From Novosphingobium sp. PC22D (GTDB taxonomy: Bacteria > Pseudomonadota > Alphaproteobacteria > Sphingomonadales > Sphingomonadaceae): DNA of 64,000 nt. Both the position numbers and the translations under genes were made by a program. This document shows, piece after piece, positions 28,608-37,978 of the stretch (the first letter of the stretch is position 1; every line of letters starts with the position of its first letter). A model generated the notes under the pieces. That model was not told where the DNA came from, ran no database searches, and worked only from the letters and a program-made list of their open reading frames with translations. The stretch is taken from positions 682,001 to 746,000 of the forward strand of contig NZ_MWMO01000001.1 in NCBI RefSeq assembly GCF_002556635.1, in the 5' to 3' direction.

Positions 28608-29887
28608 CAGGCGATCGGCTCCAGCTTGTCGATGCCGTCCATGTAGGGGGCGAGGGCGGCGGGCACGGCGACGGTACCGTCCTCGTGCTGGTAGTTCTCC
28701 AGCACCGCGACGAGCGTGCGGCCCACCGCGAGGCCCGAGCCGTTGAGGGTGTGGACGAACTCGGTCTTCTTCGCGCCCTCGGGCTTGTAGCGCGCGTTCA
28801 TTCGCCGCGCCTGAAAATCGCCGCAGTTCGAGACCGAGCTGATCTCGCGGTAGGCGCCTTGTCCGGGCAGCCAGACCTCGAGGTCGAAGGTCTTGCGCGC
28901 GCTCGCGCCCATGTCGCCCGCGCACAGCAGCATCTTGCGATAGGGCAGCTCCAGCGCCTGCAGGATCGATTCGGCCGCGGCGATCATCCTTTCGTGCTCG
29001 GCCGCCGACTGCTCGGGCGCGCAGACCGTGACGAGTTCGACCTTCTCGAACTGGTGCTGGCGAATGAAGCCGCGCGTGTCGCGCCCCGCCGCGCCCGCCT
29101 CGGAGCGGAAGCACGGGGTCAGCGCGGTCATGCGCAGCGGCAGGGCGGCAGGCTCGAGGATCTGCTCGCGCACCGCGTTGGTGAGCGAGACTTCGGCGGT
29201 GGGGATCAGCCAGCGCCCGTCGGTGGTGCGGAACAGGTCTTCGGCGAACTTCGGCAACTGGCCGGTGCCGTAGACCGCCTCGTCGCGCACCAGCAGCGGC
29301 GGCGCGCATTCGAGATAGCCGTTCTCGCCCGTCTGGCGGTCGAGCATGAACTGGCCGAGCGCGCGGTGGAGCCGCGCCATCGTGCCCTTGAGGAAGGTGA
29401 AGCGCGCGCCCGCGATCGCCGCGCCGGTCTCGAAGTCGAGCCCCAGCGCCGGGCCGAGGTCGGCGTGCTCCTTGGGCGCGAAGGCGAATTCGCGCGGGCT
29501 GCCCCAGCGCGAGACCTCGACGTTGGAGTCCTCGTCGGGACCGTTGGGGACGTCGTCGGCGGGCAGGTTGGGCAGGCGCGAAAGCTCGTCCTCGAGTTGC
29601 GCGGCCAGATCGCGGTCCTGCCCCTCCAGCGTGGGCAGGGTTTCCTTGATCTCGGCGACTTCGGCCTTGAGCGCCTCGGCGGCGGCCGTGTCGCCCTGGC
29701 CCATGGCCTTGCCGATCGCCTTCGAAGCCTCGTTGCGGCGGCTTTGCAGTTCCTGCATCCTGGTTGCGACGGCGCGGCGCTCCTCGTCGATGACGATGAG
29801 CCCGCGCGCGACGGGCTCCACACCGCGCCGGGCAAGCGCGGCGTCGAAGGCTTCGGGATCGTTCCGGATCAGGCGTATGTCATGCAT
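28607..29887 (-). CDS. serS: Seryl-tRNA synthetase
   Basis: The class II synthetase that charges tRNA-Ser. The 426-residue product has the N-terminal coiled-coil arm (about 30-100) and the class II motifs: [15 protein letters not shown] (motif 2), and [16 protein letters not shown] (motif 3), plus [11 protein letters not shown] and the ATP-site [14 protein letters not shown]. The start [20 protein letters not shown] is the family beginning, and the upstream open frame is not coding. It is the first gene of the serS-surE-peptidase-channel operon. tRNA-Val lies just upstream on the same strand. Confidence 0.97.
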   Translation of the reverse strand: MHDIRLIRNDPEAFDAALARRGVEPVARGLIVIDEERRAVATRMQELQSRRNEASKAIGKAMGQGDTAAAEALKAEVAEIKETLPTLEGQDRDLAAQLEDELSRLPNLPADDVPNGPDEDSNVEVSRWGSPREFAFAPKEHADLGPALGLDFETGAAIAGARFTFLKGTMARLHRALGQFMLDRQTGENGYLECAPPLLVRDEAVYGTGQLPKFAEDLFRTTDGRWLIPTAEVSLTNAVREQILEPAALPLRMTALTPCFRSEAGAAGRDTRGFIRQHQFEKVELVTVCAPEQSAAEHERMIAAAESILQALELPYRKMLLCAGDMGASARKTFDLEVWLPGQGAYREISSVSNCGDFQARRMNARYKPEGAKKTEFVHTLNGSGLAVGRTLVAVLENYQHEDGTVAVPAALAPYMDGIDKLEPIA

Positions 29888-29974
29888 GGCCCGCGCGCTA
29901 TGCCGCCTCGCCGTTGGGCGCGCAAGGCGGCCGTCGCGCCTGCTGCGCCATTGTTCCAAAGCTGAGGGAGACAA

Positions 29975-30049
29975 TGGTGGGCGCGGCAAGGATTGAACTT
30001 GCGACCCCACCCGTGTGAAGGGTGTGCTCTACCACTGAGCTACGCGCCC
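29975..30049 (-). tRNA. tRNA-Val (CAC)
   Basis: A full cloverleaf on the minus strand: acceptor GGGCGCG/CGCGCCC, D-arm GCTC/GAGC, anticodon stem CACCC/GGGTG with loop TTCACAC (anticodon CAC, reading GTG) and T-arm GCAAG/CTTGC with TTCAATC. The 3' CCA is encoded (29977-29975). It lies about 90 bases upstream of serS. Confidence 0.95.
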
Positions 30050-30128
30050 GCATCGATGCGGAAGGCGCGCCCTTTAGGCGAAGCCGCGCGAATTGACAAG
30101 CGGGCATCACGGCCTAAAGCCGCTGGCC

Positions 30129-30455
30129 ATGACCGAAGAGACGCCAGACGAACCGGGCAGCGGCCCAGAGACTCCCATCGCCAGCGGCTCAGACGTTCCG
30201 CCCGATAGGCTCGCGATCAATCCGCGCAGCCCGCATTTCGACGCCGATACGTTGCAGCGCGGCGTCGGCATCCGCTTCAAGGGCACGGTGCGCACCAATG
30301 TAGAGGAATACTGCATTTCCGAAGGCTGGGTGCGCGTGCAGGCGGGCAAGACCATGGACCGCAAGGGCAATCCGCTGACGATCAAGCTCACCGGCCCGGT
30401 CGAAGCCTGGTTCGAGGACCTTGGCGCGGACGCTCCGGTCGCGAAGAAGGCCTGA
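30129..30455 (+). CDS. DUF3297 family protein
   Basis: A 108-residue protein of the DUF3297 family. After a disordered Pro/Glu/Ser-rich start (about 30 residues) comes the conserved core: PPDRLAINPRSPHFDADTL, RGVGIRFKGTVRTNVEEYC, SEGWVRVQAGKTMDRKGNPL and GPVEAWFED. The family is small, conserved and uncharacterised. An upstream TTG frame exists, but the ATG at 30129 gives a better N-terminus. It is divergent from the tRNA-Val/serS unit. Confidence 0.85.
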   Translation: MTEETPDEPGSGPETPIASGSDVPPDRLAINPRSPHFDADTLQRGVGIRFKGTVRTNVEEYCISEGWVRVQAGKTMDRKGNPLTIKLTGPVEAWFEDLGADAPVAKKA

Positions 30456-30508
30456 GGTCCTGCGTATGGGCGGACCGTTGACGCGGTTCGCTTGCCGCGA
30501 GAGCGCTG

Positions 30509-31078
30509 TCAGTAGATCCCGGCGATGATCTCGCCGATCGGGTCCTCGTGGCGCCTGCCGCGCTTGCGGGGCCCGGGCTTCGGAGTCTCGCCCGGTTTCG
30601 CCGCGTAGATGAAGCCCGCCACCGGCCAGTGCGTCGTGCCGAGCCTTTGCGTCTGGCCGTACCAGACGCGCACTACGCTCCAGTCGTTGGCTTGCGACAC
30701 GTCCAGCGCGGTGACGTTGTTCTCGATCTTGCCCGGCGCGGACCAGTTGGCGTGGCTGATCAGGATCGTGCGCGAATCGACCACCCGGCTCACCGCCGCG
30801 ACATGGCCGAGCTTGGAATTGCGATAGGGCTTGATCGCCAGGACCGCGCCCTCGCGCGGCTCGTGGCCGCGCGCATAACGGCCCTGCGCCTGCTGCCACC
30901 AGGTGTAGGCATCGCCGAAGATCGAAATCCCGGTGAGTTTGCGCGCGTAGGGCACGCATTGCAGCACGTTGCGCATGGTGTTCGAGGCCGCGCCGTCGTC
31001 GCTGCTCGTCGCGGCGTGAAGCGGCATCGCCAGGCTCGCGCCCAAAGCGATCGCGGCAAGTTTCTGGTAAACCCTCAT
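30509..31078 (-). CDS. Secreted CHAP-domain peptidoglycan amidase/endopeptidase
   Basis: A 189-residue protein with a Sec signal peptide (about 1-22, ending PLHA) and a CHAP domain. The catalytic Cys is in VLQCVPYARKL, and the His in KLGHVAAVSRV. These enzymes cleave peptide bonds in murein. SHANWSAPGKIENNVTALDVS completes the CHAP core, and the C-terminal tail is basic (GPRKRGRRHEDP). This exact architecture (signal peptide plus one CHAP domain) is common in sphingomonads. It is divergent from der with about 120 bases between starts. Confidence 0.88.
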   Translation of the reverse strand: MRVYQKLAAIALGASLAMPLHAATSSDDGAASNTMRNVLQCVPYARKLTGISIFGDAYTWWQQAQGRYARGHEPREGAVLAIKPYRNSKLGHVAAVSRVVDSRTILISHANWSAPGKIENNVTALDVSQANDWSVVRVWYGQTQRLGTTHWPVAGFIYAAKPGETPKPGPRKRGRRHEDPIGEIIAGIY

Positions 31079-31195
31079 GCAACCATGATCGGCCGGGTCC
31101 GGTTAGGGTGATCCTGCCGGAAATGGTAAACGCGCGGCCAAGAAAATGGCTTTTGCTTGCAAAGACCACGCGCTGCGCCCAAGTCCGCGCGGATC

Positions 31196-32575
31196 ATGCT
31201 CCCTCAGGTCATCATCATCGGCCGGCCCAACGTGGGCAAGTCCACGCTGTTCAACCGGCTCGTGGGCAAGAAGCTCGCGCTCGTCGACGACCAGCCCGGC
31301 GTCACGCGCGACCGGCGCTTCGGCGATGCCGAGCTGCTGGGGCTCAAGTTCCAGATCGTCGATACCGCCGGCTGGGAAGACGAGGACGCCGAATCGCTGC
31401 CCGGCCGGATGCGCGCGCAGACCGAGGCCTCGCTCGCCACGGCGGACGTCGCGCTGTTCGTGATCGACGCGCGCGCCGGGCTTACGCCGCTCGACGAGGA
31501 AGTGGCGCGCTGGCTGCGCGGATCGCCGGTGCCGGTGGTGCTGCTCGCCAACAAGGCCGAGGGGCGCGCGGGCGAGGGCGGGCTGCTCGAAGCCTATGCG
31601 CTGGGCCTCGGCGATCCGGTGGCGATCTCGGCCGAGCACGGCGAGGGCATGGGCGACCTGTTCGAGGCGTTGCTGCCGCATCTCGAACCGCTGCAGCCGC
31701 CCGAAGCCGACGAGGAAGGCGAATTCGACGAGGAAGCGCTGCTCAAGGCACCGCTCAAGCTCGCGATCGTCGGCCGGCCCAACGCGGGCAAGTCGACGCT
31801 GATCAACCGCATCCTCGGCGAGAACCGGCTGCTGACCGGGCCCGAGGCGGGGATCACGCGCGACTCGATCGCGATCGACTGGGAATGGACCGATCCCAAA
31901 TCGGGCGAGGCCCGCCAGGTGCGGCTGATCGACACCGCCGGCATGCGCAAGAAGGCGCGCGTGGTCGAAAAGCTGGAGCGCATGGCCGTGGCCGACGCGC
32001 GCCACGCGGTCGACTTCGCCGAAGTCGTGGTGCTGCTGCTCGACGCGACCAAGGGGCTCGAGCACCAGGACCTCAAGATCGCCTCGATGGCGCTCGAGGA
32101 AGGCCGCGCGCTGATGATCGCGATCAACAAGTGGGACATCGCCGAGGACGCCAGCAAGCTGTTCAACGGCATCCGCGCCGCGCTCGACGAAGGGCTCGCG
32201 CAAGTGCGCGGGGTGCCGCTGCTGGCGGTCTCGGCGGTGACCGGAAAGGGCATCGACGAGCTGCTCGGCGCCGCCTTCGGGATTCGCGAGGCGTGGAGCC
32301 GGCGCGTGCCGACTTCGGCGCTCAACCGCTGGTTCGACGATGCGCTCGCGGCCAATCCGCCGCCCGCGCCGGGCGGCAGGCGGATCAAGCTGCGCTACAT
32401 CACGCAGGCCAAGACCCGGCCGCCGGGTTTCGTGCTGTTCGGCACGCGGCTCGATGAACTCCCCGAAAGCTACAAGCGCTATCTGGTCAACGGCATCCGG
32501 CGCGAGCTGGGCTTCGAGGCGGTGCCGATCCGGCTCAACCTGCGCAGTCCGAAAAACCCTTTCGCCAGGAAATAG
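31196..32575 (+). CDS. der: Ribosome biogenesis GTPase Der (EngA)
   Basis: An essential GTPase with two tandem G domains that assists 50S subunit assembly. The 459-residue product has P-loops GRPNVGKST (near the start) and GRPNAGKST (about residue 190), the DTAGW and DTAGM G3 motifs, and the C-terminal KH-like domain ending RSPKNPFARK. In the first domain the G4 motif reads ANKAEG (NKxD normally), as often in alphaproteobacteria, and in the second it is NKWD. The ATG at 31196 gives the common MLPQVIIIGRPNVGKS start. Its stop directly abuts that of the AI-2E family gene. Confidence 0.97.
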   Translation: MLPQVIIIGRPNVGKSTLFNRLVGKKLALVDDQPGVTRDRRFGDAELLGLKFQIVDTAGWEDEDAESLPGRMRAQTEASLATADVALFVIDARAGLTPLDEEVARWLRGSPVPVVLLANKAEGRAGEGGLLEAYALGLGDPVAISAEHGEGMGDLFEALLPHLEPLQPPEADEEGEFDEEALLKAPLKLAIVGRPNAGKSTLINRILGENRLLTGPEAGITRDSIAIDWEWTDPKSGEARQVRLIDTAGMRKKARVVEKLERMAVADARHAVDFAEVVVLLLDATKGLEHQDLKIASMALEEGRALMIAINKWDIAEDASKLFNGIRAALDEGLAQVRGVPLLAVSAVTGKGIDELLGAAFGIREAWSRRVPTSALNRWFDDALAANPPPAPGGRRIKLRYITQAKTRPPGFVLFGTRLDELPESYKRYLVNGIRRELGFEAVPIRLNLRSPKNPFARK

Positions 32576-33697
32576 TCAGGCCGGATCGCGCGGGGGCTGG
32601 TCCTCCAGCGCGAGTTCCGCGCCCGGCTCGGGCTGGGGCGCGCGCAATTCGGCGACCATTTTCCACACCGCGATGAACAGCGCGGCGATCACCGGGCCGA
32701 CGATGAAGCCGTTGAGGCCGAACAGTTGCAGGCCGGCCAGCGTCGCGATCAGCACCACGAAATCCGGCATGCGCGTGTCGCGGCCGACGAGGATCGGGCG
32801 CAGGATGTTGTCGACCACGCTGATCACGAACACGCCGCACAGGACGAGGATCACCGACTGTTGGATCGAGCCGGTCACGAACAGATAGATCGCCACCGGC
32901 ACCCAGACGATGCCGCTGCCGATCGCGGGCAGCAGCGAGAAGAAGCCCATGAACACGCCCCACAGCAGCGCGCCCTCGATCCCCAGCATCCAGAAGATGA
33001 GGCCGCCGATGGTGCCTTGCGCCAGCGCGACCGCGACGGTGCCCTTCATCGTCGCGCGCACGACGATGACGAAGTGGTGGATCAGCGCGTCGCGCAAGTT
33101 CGGACGCAGCGGAACGGCGGCCTTGATGAGGTCGCCCATGCGCTGGCCGTCGCGCAGCAGGAAGAACGTGAGGTACAGCATCACGCCCAGCGTCGCGAGG
33201 AGCGAGAGCGCGCCCTGCCCGAAGAGCAGCGCACGCGAGGCGATTTCCTTCAGGCCCGTCGCCAGGCCCGAACCGAACATTTCGCGCAGCGTGTCGACAT
33301 CGGTGTTGCCGTACTGGTCGATGAGCACCCGCAGACGCGTCGGCAGTGCCTCGCGCACGTCGCTGATCATCTGCCCGACATCGAGGTGGCCCTCGCGCAG
33401 CCGCAGGTAGAGGTTCGCCGCCTCGTTCACCAGCGCTATGCCCAGCAGGAAGGCAGGAACGATGATCAGCGCCAGCAGCGCCAGCAGCATCAGCAGCGCC
33501 GCCGTGTTGGGATGGTTGCCGATCCGGACGGAAAGCCGGCGCGTCAGCGGCTCGAACAGGATCGCGGCGACCAGGCTCCACAGGATGGCGCCGAAGAAGG
33601 GGGCGATGAGCCACCCGAACAGCATGGTGACGATGAGGACCACGGCCAGGAAGCCGCCGTCCTCGAGCCTGATTCCCGTCTTGTCTTCGGTTGCCAT
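32576..33697 (-). CDS. AI-2E family (PerM/TqsA-like) permease
   Basis: A 373-residue integral membrane protein of the AI-2E exporter family (UPF0118), with about eight membrane segments and a soluble insert at about 100-165. The C-terminal signature is RPILVGRDTRMPDFVVLIATLAG followed by GFIVGPVIAALF. Family members export autoinducer-2 or exchange cations such as Na+/H+, and which applies here is open. The start MATEDKTGIRLEDG has GAGG about 8 bases upstream. It converges on der. Confidence 0.87.
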   Translation of the reverse strand: MATEDKTGIRLEDGGFLAVVLIVTMLFGWLIAPFFGAILWSLVAAILFEPLTRRLSVRIGNHPNTAALLMLLALLALIIVPAFLLGIALVNEAANLYLRLREGHLDVGQMISDVREALPTRLRVLIDQYGNTDVDTLREMFGSGLATGLKEIASRALLFGQGALSLLATLGVMLYLTFFLLRDGQRMGDLIKAAVPLRPNLRDALIHHFVIVVRATMKGTVAVALAQGTIGGLIFWMLGIEGALLWGVFMGFFSLLPAIGSGIVWVPVAIYLFVTGSIQQSVILVLCGVFVISVVDNILRPILVGRDTRMPDFVVLIATLAGLQLFGLNGFIVGPVIAALFIAVWKMVAELRAPQPEPGAELALEDQPPRDPA

Positions 33698-33824
33698 GGC
33701 CAAGCCTCATACCAGCATTTCGACCAGATCCATCACCGATCGACGAGCCTCTTTGCACAACTGGATTCGCCGGGCGAAATATTGCTAGATCAGACGATCA
33801 AGCTCATCATGTGGAGACCGTCCC

Positions 33825-35909
33825 TTGCGTAAATCGCATCCCGTTCTGCTCGCCGCTGCCGCGGCGGTCTGGCTCGCCGTTCCGATCGTGCCCGTGCAGG
33901 CCGCCGATGGGCCCGAGCGCGCCTTTACCGGGGCAGACCTGTTCAAGCTTTCCGGCGCGACAGACCCGCAGATAAGCCCGGACGGTTCGAAGATCGTCTA
34001 CGTGCGCAAGACCGCGGACATCATGACTGACAAGGAGATCCCCTCGCTCTGGCTGGTCGATGCCGCGTCCGGGCGGGAGTACCCGTTGGTGGCGGGCAAG
34101 GGGGCGCATTTCTCGCCACACTGGTCGCCGGACGGCAGGCGAATCGCCTATGTCTCGACCGACGGCGAGAGCGGCCCGCAGCTCTACGTACTGTGGCTCG
34201 AAAGCGGCGAGAGCGCCCGGATCACCGGCCTGCCTGACAGCCCGGGCGCGATCTCGTGGTCGCCCGACGGTTCGCAGATCGCCTATACCATGCGCGTTCC
34301 CGGCACCGGCATGAGTCTCGGCAAGGCGCCGGCCAAGCCCGAAGGCGCGAATTGGGCCGAGCCGCTGGAGATCATCGACAAGGTGACCTACCGCTTCGAC
34401 GGCGGCGGCTACCGCAAGCCGGGATACGACCACGTCTTCGTCGTCTCCGCCACCGGCGGCGCGCCGCGCCAGCTCACATTCGGCGACTGGGACGATGGCG
34501 GGCCGCTGAGCTGGAGCGCCGATGGCCGCAAGATCCTGTTCAGCGCCAATCGCACCGCCGATTGGGAGCGCGACGCCTATAACTCCGAGATCTATTCGGT
34601 CGATGTCGCGAGCGGCGCGGTCACGGCCCTGACGAGCCGCGCAGGGCCGGACTACGCGCCGGTCTATTCGCCCGATGGCCGCTCGATCGCCTTTCTCGGC
34701 TTCGACGATGTCAACAAGAGCTACGAGAACACCGAGCTCTACGTGATGAACGCCGACGGCAGCGGCGCGCGCTCGCTGACCGCCGGGCTCGACCGCAGCA
34801 TCGACACCGCGCAGTGGGCGGGCAACACGATCTACGTCTCGTATGACGATCACGGCAAGAAGCGCGTGGCGAAAGTCTCGACGGGCGGGTCGATCAGCAC
34901 CGTCGTCGACGGCCTGACCGCCGGATCGCACTACGACCGGCCCTATACTGGCGGCGAGTTCAGCGTCTCGAAAGGCGGCAAGGTCGCCTATACCGGCGGC
35001 GATACGAGCGCGCCGGCGGACCTCTACGTGACCACCGGCGGAACCGGGCGCCGGCTCACCGATCTCAACGCCACCTGGATGGCGGGCAAGGCGATGGCGC
35101 CGGTGCGCAAGCTGGCGGTCACCGCACCCGACGGCAGGCCGATCGACGCCTGGCTGGTGACGCCGCCGGGGCTTCAGCCCGACCAGCGCGCGCCGCTGAT
35201 TCTTGAGATCCATGGAGGGCCGATGGCCGCCTACGGCCCGGCATTCTCGACCGACGATCAGCTCTACGCCGCGCACGGCTATGCGGTGCTCTATACCAAT
35301 CCGCGCGGCTCGACCTCGTACGGCGAGGAGTTCGCGCGGCTGATCGACCGGGACTATCCCGGCCCCGACTACGACGACCTGATGGCCGCGGTCGACGCCG
35401 CGATCGCGGATGGCGTGGCCGATCCGAACAATCTGTTCGTCACCGGCGGTTCGGGCGGGGGCGTGCTGACGGCCTGGATCGTGGGCAAGACCGACCGCTT
35501 CAAGGCCGCCGCCACGCAAAAGCCGGTCATCGGCTGGGGCAGCTTCAGTCTGACCTCGGACGGCGCCGCGATCTATCACGACCACTGGTTCGACAAGCCC
35601 GTGTGGGAAGAGCCGATGGTCTACTGGAAGCGCTCGCCGCTCAGCCTCGTGGGCAACGTCAAGACGCCCACACTGGTCGTCGTCGGCAGCGAGGACTACC
35701 GCACGCCGGTGAGCGAATCCGAGCAGTACTACACCGCGCTGCAGATCCGCGGCGTGCCGACCGCGCTGGTCAAGGTCCCCGGCGCGAGCCACGGCGGCAT
35801 CGCTGCCCGACCGTCGCAATCGGCGGCCAAGGCCTCCGCGATTCTGGCGTGGTTCGACAAGTACCGGACCGACAAGCAGTCGGCACCGGCGAGCCCCGGC
35901 GAGGATTGA
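33825..35909 (+). CDS. Secreted S9 prolyl-oligopeptidase family peptidase
   Basis: A 694-residue periplasmic or secreted serine peptidase. A signal peptide (1-26, ending PVQA) is followed by a beta-propeller with WD40-like/TolB-like repeats (ISPDGSKIVYV, WSPDGRRIAYV, WSPDGSQIAYT, YSPDGRSIAFL) and a C-terminal alpha/beta hydrolase domain. The catalytic Ser is in GGSGGGV, Asp in GSEDYRTPV and His in GASHGG. The start is TTG at 33825: no in-frame ATG or GTG lies nearby, GGAG sits 8 bases upstream, and the signal peptide begins right there. It is probably a dipeptidyl- or acylaminoacyl-peptidase used in peptide scavenging. Confidence 0.92.
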   Translation: MRKSHPVLLAAAAAVWLAVPIVPVQAADGPERAFTGADLFKLSGATDPQISPDGSKIVYVRKTADIMTDKEIPSLWLVDAASGREYPLVAGKGAHFSPHWSPDGRRIAYVSTDGESGPQLYVLWLESGESARITGLPDSPGAISWSPDGSQIAYTMRVPGTGMSLGKAPAKPEGANWAEPLEIIDKVTYRFDGGGYRKPGYDHVFVVSATGGAPRQLTFGDWDDGGPLSWSADGRKILFSANRTADWERDAYNSEIYSVDVASGAVTALTSRAGPDYAPVYSPDGRSIAFLGFDDVNKSYENTELYVMNADGSGARSLTAGLDRSIDTAQWAGNTIYVSYDDHGKKRVAKVSTGGSISTVVDGLTAGSHYDRPYTGGEFSVSKGGKVAYTGGDTSAPADLYVTTGGTGRRLTDLNATWMAGKAMAPVRKLAVTAPDGRPIDAWLVTPPGLQPDQRAPLILEIHGGPMAAYGPAFSTDDQLYAAHGYAVLYTNPRGSTSYGEEFARLIDRDYPGPDYDDLMAAVDAAIADGVADPNNLFVTGGSGGGVLTAWIVGKTDRFKAAATQKPVIGWGSFSLTSDGAAIYHDHWFDKPVWEEPMVYWKRSPLSLVGNVKTPTLVVVGSEDYRTPVSESEQYYTALQIRGVPTALVKVPGASHGGIAARPSQSAAKASAILAWFDKYRTDKQSAPASPGED

Positions 35910-35917
35910 GGAAAGGG

Positions 35918-35938
35918 GCCCCGGCAGCGCCGGGGCCT
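35918..35938. terminator. Shared hairpin between the S9 peptidase and bfr
   Basis: A perfect 9-bp GGCCCCGGC/GCCGGGGCC stem with a 3-base loop lies between two convergent genes. On the minus strand it is followed by CCTTTCC, a weak U-tract, so it probably stops transcription from bfr and perhaps from both sides. Confidence 0.55.
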
Positions 35939-35954
35939 CGGCCCGCGGGCGCGA

Positions 35955-36434
35955 TCAGTCCTCGGCGGGCTTGCTCTGGAGCTGCACGTAGTTCTGCAGG
36001 CCCATGCGCTTGATCAGATCGAACTGCTTTTCGAGGAAGTCGATGTGCTCTTCCTCGCTTTCGAGAATGCGCTCGAAGATCTCGCGGCTGACGTAGTCGC
36101 GCACGTGCTCGCAATGCGCGATCGCTTCCTTGAGCAGCGGGCACGCCTCGTGCTCGAGCGCGAGGTCGGCCTTGAGGATCTCTTCGACGTCCTCGCCGAT
36201 CTTGAGCTTGCCGAGTGCCTGGAAATTGGGAAGACCGTCGAGGAACAGGATGCGCTCGGCCAGCGTATCGGCATGTTTCATCTCGTCGATCGATTCGTGC
36301 CGCTCGTAGGCGGCCAGGCGCGACACGCCCCAGTTGTCGAGCATCCGGTAATGGAGCCAGTACTGGTTGACCGCCGTCAGCTCGTTCAAAAGCGCCTTGT
36401 TGAGAAAATCGATGACCTGTGCGTCACCTTGCAT
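35955..36434 (-). CDS. bfr: Bacterioferritin
   Basis: The haem-containing ferritin that stores iron as a 24-mer shell. The 159-residue product has the ferroxidase ligands E18, E51 and H54 and the haem-axial Met52 (SIDEMKHAD), and later the second-site Glu/His in [10 protein letters not shown] and [12 protein letters not shown]. Length is standard. The gene lies 60 bases after bfd on the same strand, behind a Fur-like site, which fits storage (Bfr) and release (Bfd) of iron. Confidence 0.97.
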   Translation of the reverse strand: MQGDAQVIDFLNKALLNELTAVNQYWLHYRMLDNWGVSRLAAYERHESIDEMKHADTLAERILFLDGLPNFQALGKLKIGEDVEEILKADLALEHEACPLLKEAIAHCEHVRDYVSREIFERILESEEEHIDFLEKQFDLIKRMGLQNYVQLQSKPAED

Positions 36435-36494
36435 CGCCCATACTCCTTTATCGCCGCAACGACGACTATGGGGTCCCCAGCGCTCTGAGGCAAG

Positions 36495-36689
36495 TCAATG
36501 GGATAGGGCGACGGGCAGTTTTGCGGCGATGCGTTCCTCTTCGATGATGTCTTCGGCCTCTTCGATGCATTGGCGGCATTGCGGCGGGCGACCGAGCGAA
36601 GCGTAGATGGCTTCCGCATCGCCATGGCACCGCTGCGCGGCGTCGCGAAGCTCGGTGATTCTGATGGCGTTACAGATGCATACGTACAT
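36495..36689 (-). CDS. bfd: Bacterioferritin-associated ferredoxin
   Basis: A 64-residue [2Fe-2S] protein that delivers electrons to bacterioferritin to mobilise iron. The four cluster cysteines are at CIC (4 and 6) and CRQC (38 and 41), the Bfd pattern, in the BFD-like fold. The ATG at 36689 follows AGAGGAAAC. It is the first gene of a bfd-bfr pair. Confidence 0.93.
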   Translation of the reverse strand: MYVCICNAIRITELRDAAQRCHGDAEAIYASLGRPPQCRQCIEEAEDIIEEERIAAKLPVALSH

Positions 36690-36721
36690 GCGAGTTTCCT
36701 CTCGACTCGCAATATAGCGCT

Positions 36722-36738
36722 TTGCGAATGGATCGCAA
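36722..36738. promoter_or_regulatory. Fur-like operator upstream of bfd
   Basis: A perfect dyad TTGCGA-ATGGA-TCGCAA centred about 40 bases before the bfd start. It resembles the alphaproteobacterial iron-response (Fur/Irr class) dyads of TTGC...GCAA form. The location before an iron-storage pair supports the reading, but which regulator binds is not shown. Confidence 0.5.
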
Positions 36739-36747
36739 TAGCATTTG

Positions 36748-37974
36748 TCAGCGCATTGCGACGAACCGCGCGAGCGTGAGCGAGCGCCAGGCCCATTCGA
36801 GCGGTCCCTGGCGGAATCGGCGCAGCCACGGCTCGCTCCAGGCGAGCATCAGCGCCCATCCGAGCAGGACGAAGGCCCATAGCTCGAGGTTGCCGAAGCG
36901 ACCGAACAGACCGAGGCCCCAGCCGTAGAAGATCGCGGTCATGACCACGGTGGTGCCGACGTAGTTGCTCAAGGCCATGCGCCCGGCCGCGACGAGCCGC
37001 CGTCCGGGCCTCGTGCGCACGAGGGCGGGCACGGCCAGGACCAGCAGCGCGGCGTAACCCAGCGCGATCAGCATCTGCGTCGGCGCGAGCAGCCCCCCGA
37101 GCATTGCCCCGTTCGCGATCGGCGGAAAGCCGCGCTCGGCCAGCCAGGCGAGCACCGGCACGCTCGCCGCGAGGCCCGCCGCCGTGGTGCCGATCGCGAA
37201 GGCCCAGAGCCTGCGCCTCGGCCATGCGCCGCGGAAAAATCCGGAACGTCCCAGCGCCATGCCGATCATCATCAGCGGCAAGGTCTCGCCGAGATTCTGG
37301 CGAAGCATCGCGAACAGCCAGAACGGGCTCTCTGCCAGCTTGTAGCGCAGGATTGCCAGGTAACCTGATCGATAGAGCGCGTTCTCGCGCTCGGTCTGGT
37401 CGGCGATCCAGTCGATCTGGCGCCTGTATTCGGCGGCTTGCCCGGCGGTCGCGCGTCCCTGGCGGAACGCTTCTTCGGCCTCGATGCCCGGCCACGAGGC
37501 GAGCGCGTCCCAGCCGTGCCAGAGCGCGAAGCAGGCAAGCGCGGTGAGCGTCATCGCGCGCGGCGACAGCGGGCTGAGCGCGAGCAGGAGCAGCCCGCAA
37601 GCGCCATAGAGGAACAGGATGTCGCCCCACCAGAACAGGAAATAGTGGAGCTGGCCGAAGACCATCAGCCAGGCGAGGCGGCGGAGTTGCTGGGCCTCGC
37701 CCTCGCCTCGGGCCTCTTCCCTCTGTTCGAGAAACAGCGCCATGCTGGCGCCGAACAGCAAGGTGAACAGGGCGCGCATCTTGCCGTCGAAGACCAGCAG
37801 GTTGAGCGCGAACACCGCTCGGTCGGATGGCGTCGCGGGTTGCATGATATCGAGCGCGTAGGTCGCGGGCGAGGGGCCCGCGAAGCCGATCACGTTGATC
37901 GCGAGGATGCCGAGAACCGCGACGCCCCGGATCAGGTCCAGCGCGGCGATGCGCTCCCGCTCGCCGCCGGGCAA
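36748..37974 (-). CDS. DUF418 family membrane protein (YeiB-like)
   Basis: A membrane protein of about 408 residues, with roughly ten membrane segments. RIAALDLIRGVAVLGILAIN and the C-terminal GRMALSNYVGTTVVMTAIFYG are the signatures of the DUF418 family, related to heparan-N-acetyltransferase-like membrane acyltransferases. No function is proven. The N-terminus is unclear: a TTG at 37974 lies 4 bases after the stop of the SPOR gene, and the frame stays open for 23 more codons into that gene, so an overlapping start is possible. It follows the Sel1-SPOR gene in one transcription unit. Confidence 0.8.
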   Translation of the reverse strand: MPGGERERIAALDLIRGVAVLGILAINVIGFAGPSPATYALDIMQPATPSDRAVFALNLLVFDGKMRALFTLLFGASMALFLEQREEARGEGEAQQLRRLAWLMVFGQLHYFLFWWGDILFLYGACGLLLLALSPLSPRAMTLTALACFALWHGWDALASWPGIEAEEAFRQGRATAGQAAEYRRQIDWIADQTERENALYRSGYLAILRYKLAESPFWLFAMLRQNLGETLPLMMIGMALGRSGFFRGAWPRRRLWAFAIGTTAAGLAASVPVLAWLAERGFPPIANGAMLGGLLAPTQMLIALGYAALLVLAVPALVRTRPGRRLVAAGRMALSNYVGTTVVMTAIFYGWGLGLFGRFGNLELWAFVLLGWALMLAWSEPWLRRFRQGPLEWAWRSLTLARFVAMR

Positions 37975-37978
37975 GGGC

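Noticed and set aside
33807..35819. A minus-strand open frame of 670 codons opposite the S9 peptidase.
   Set aside because: It is a shadow of the peptidase gene, which has a signal peptide and catalytic triad.
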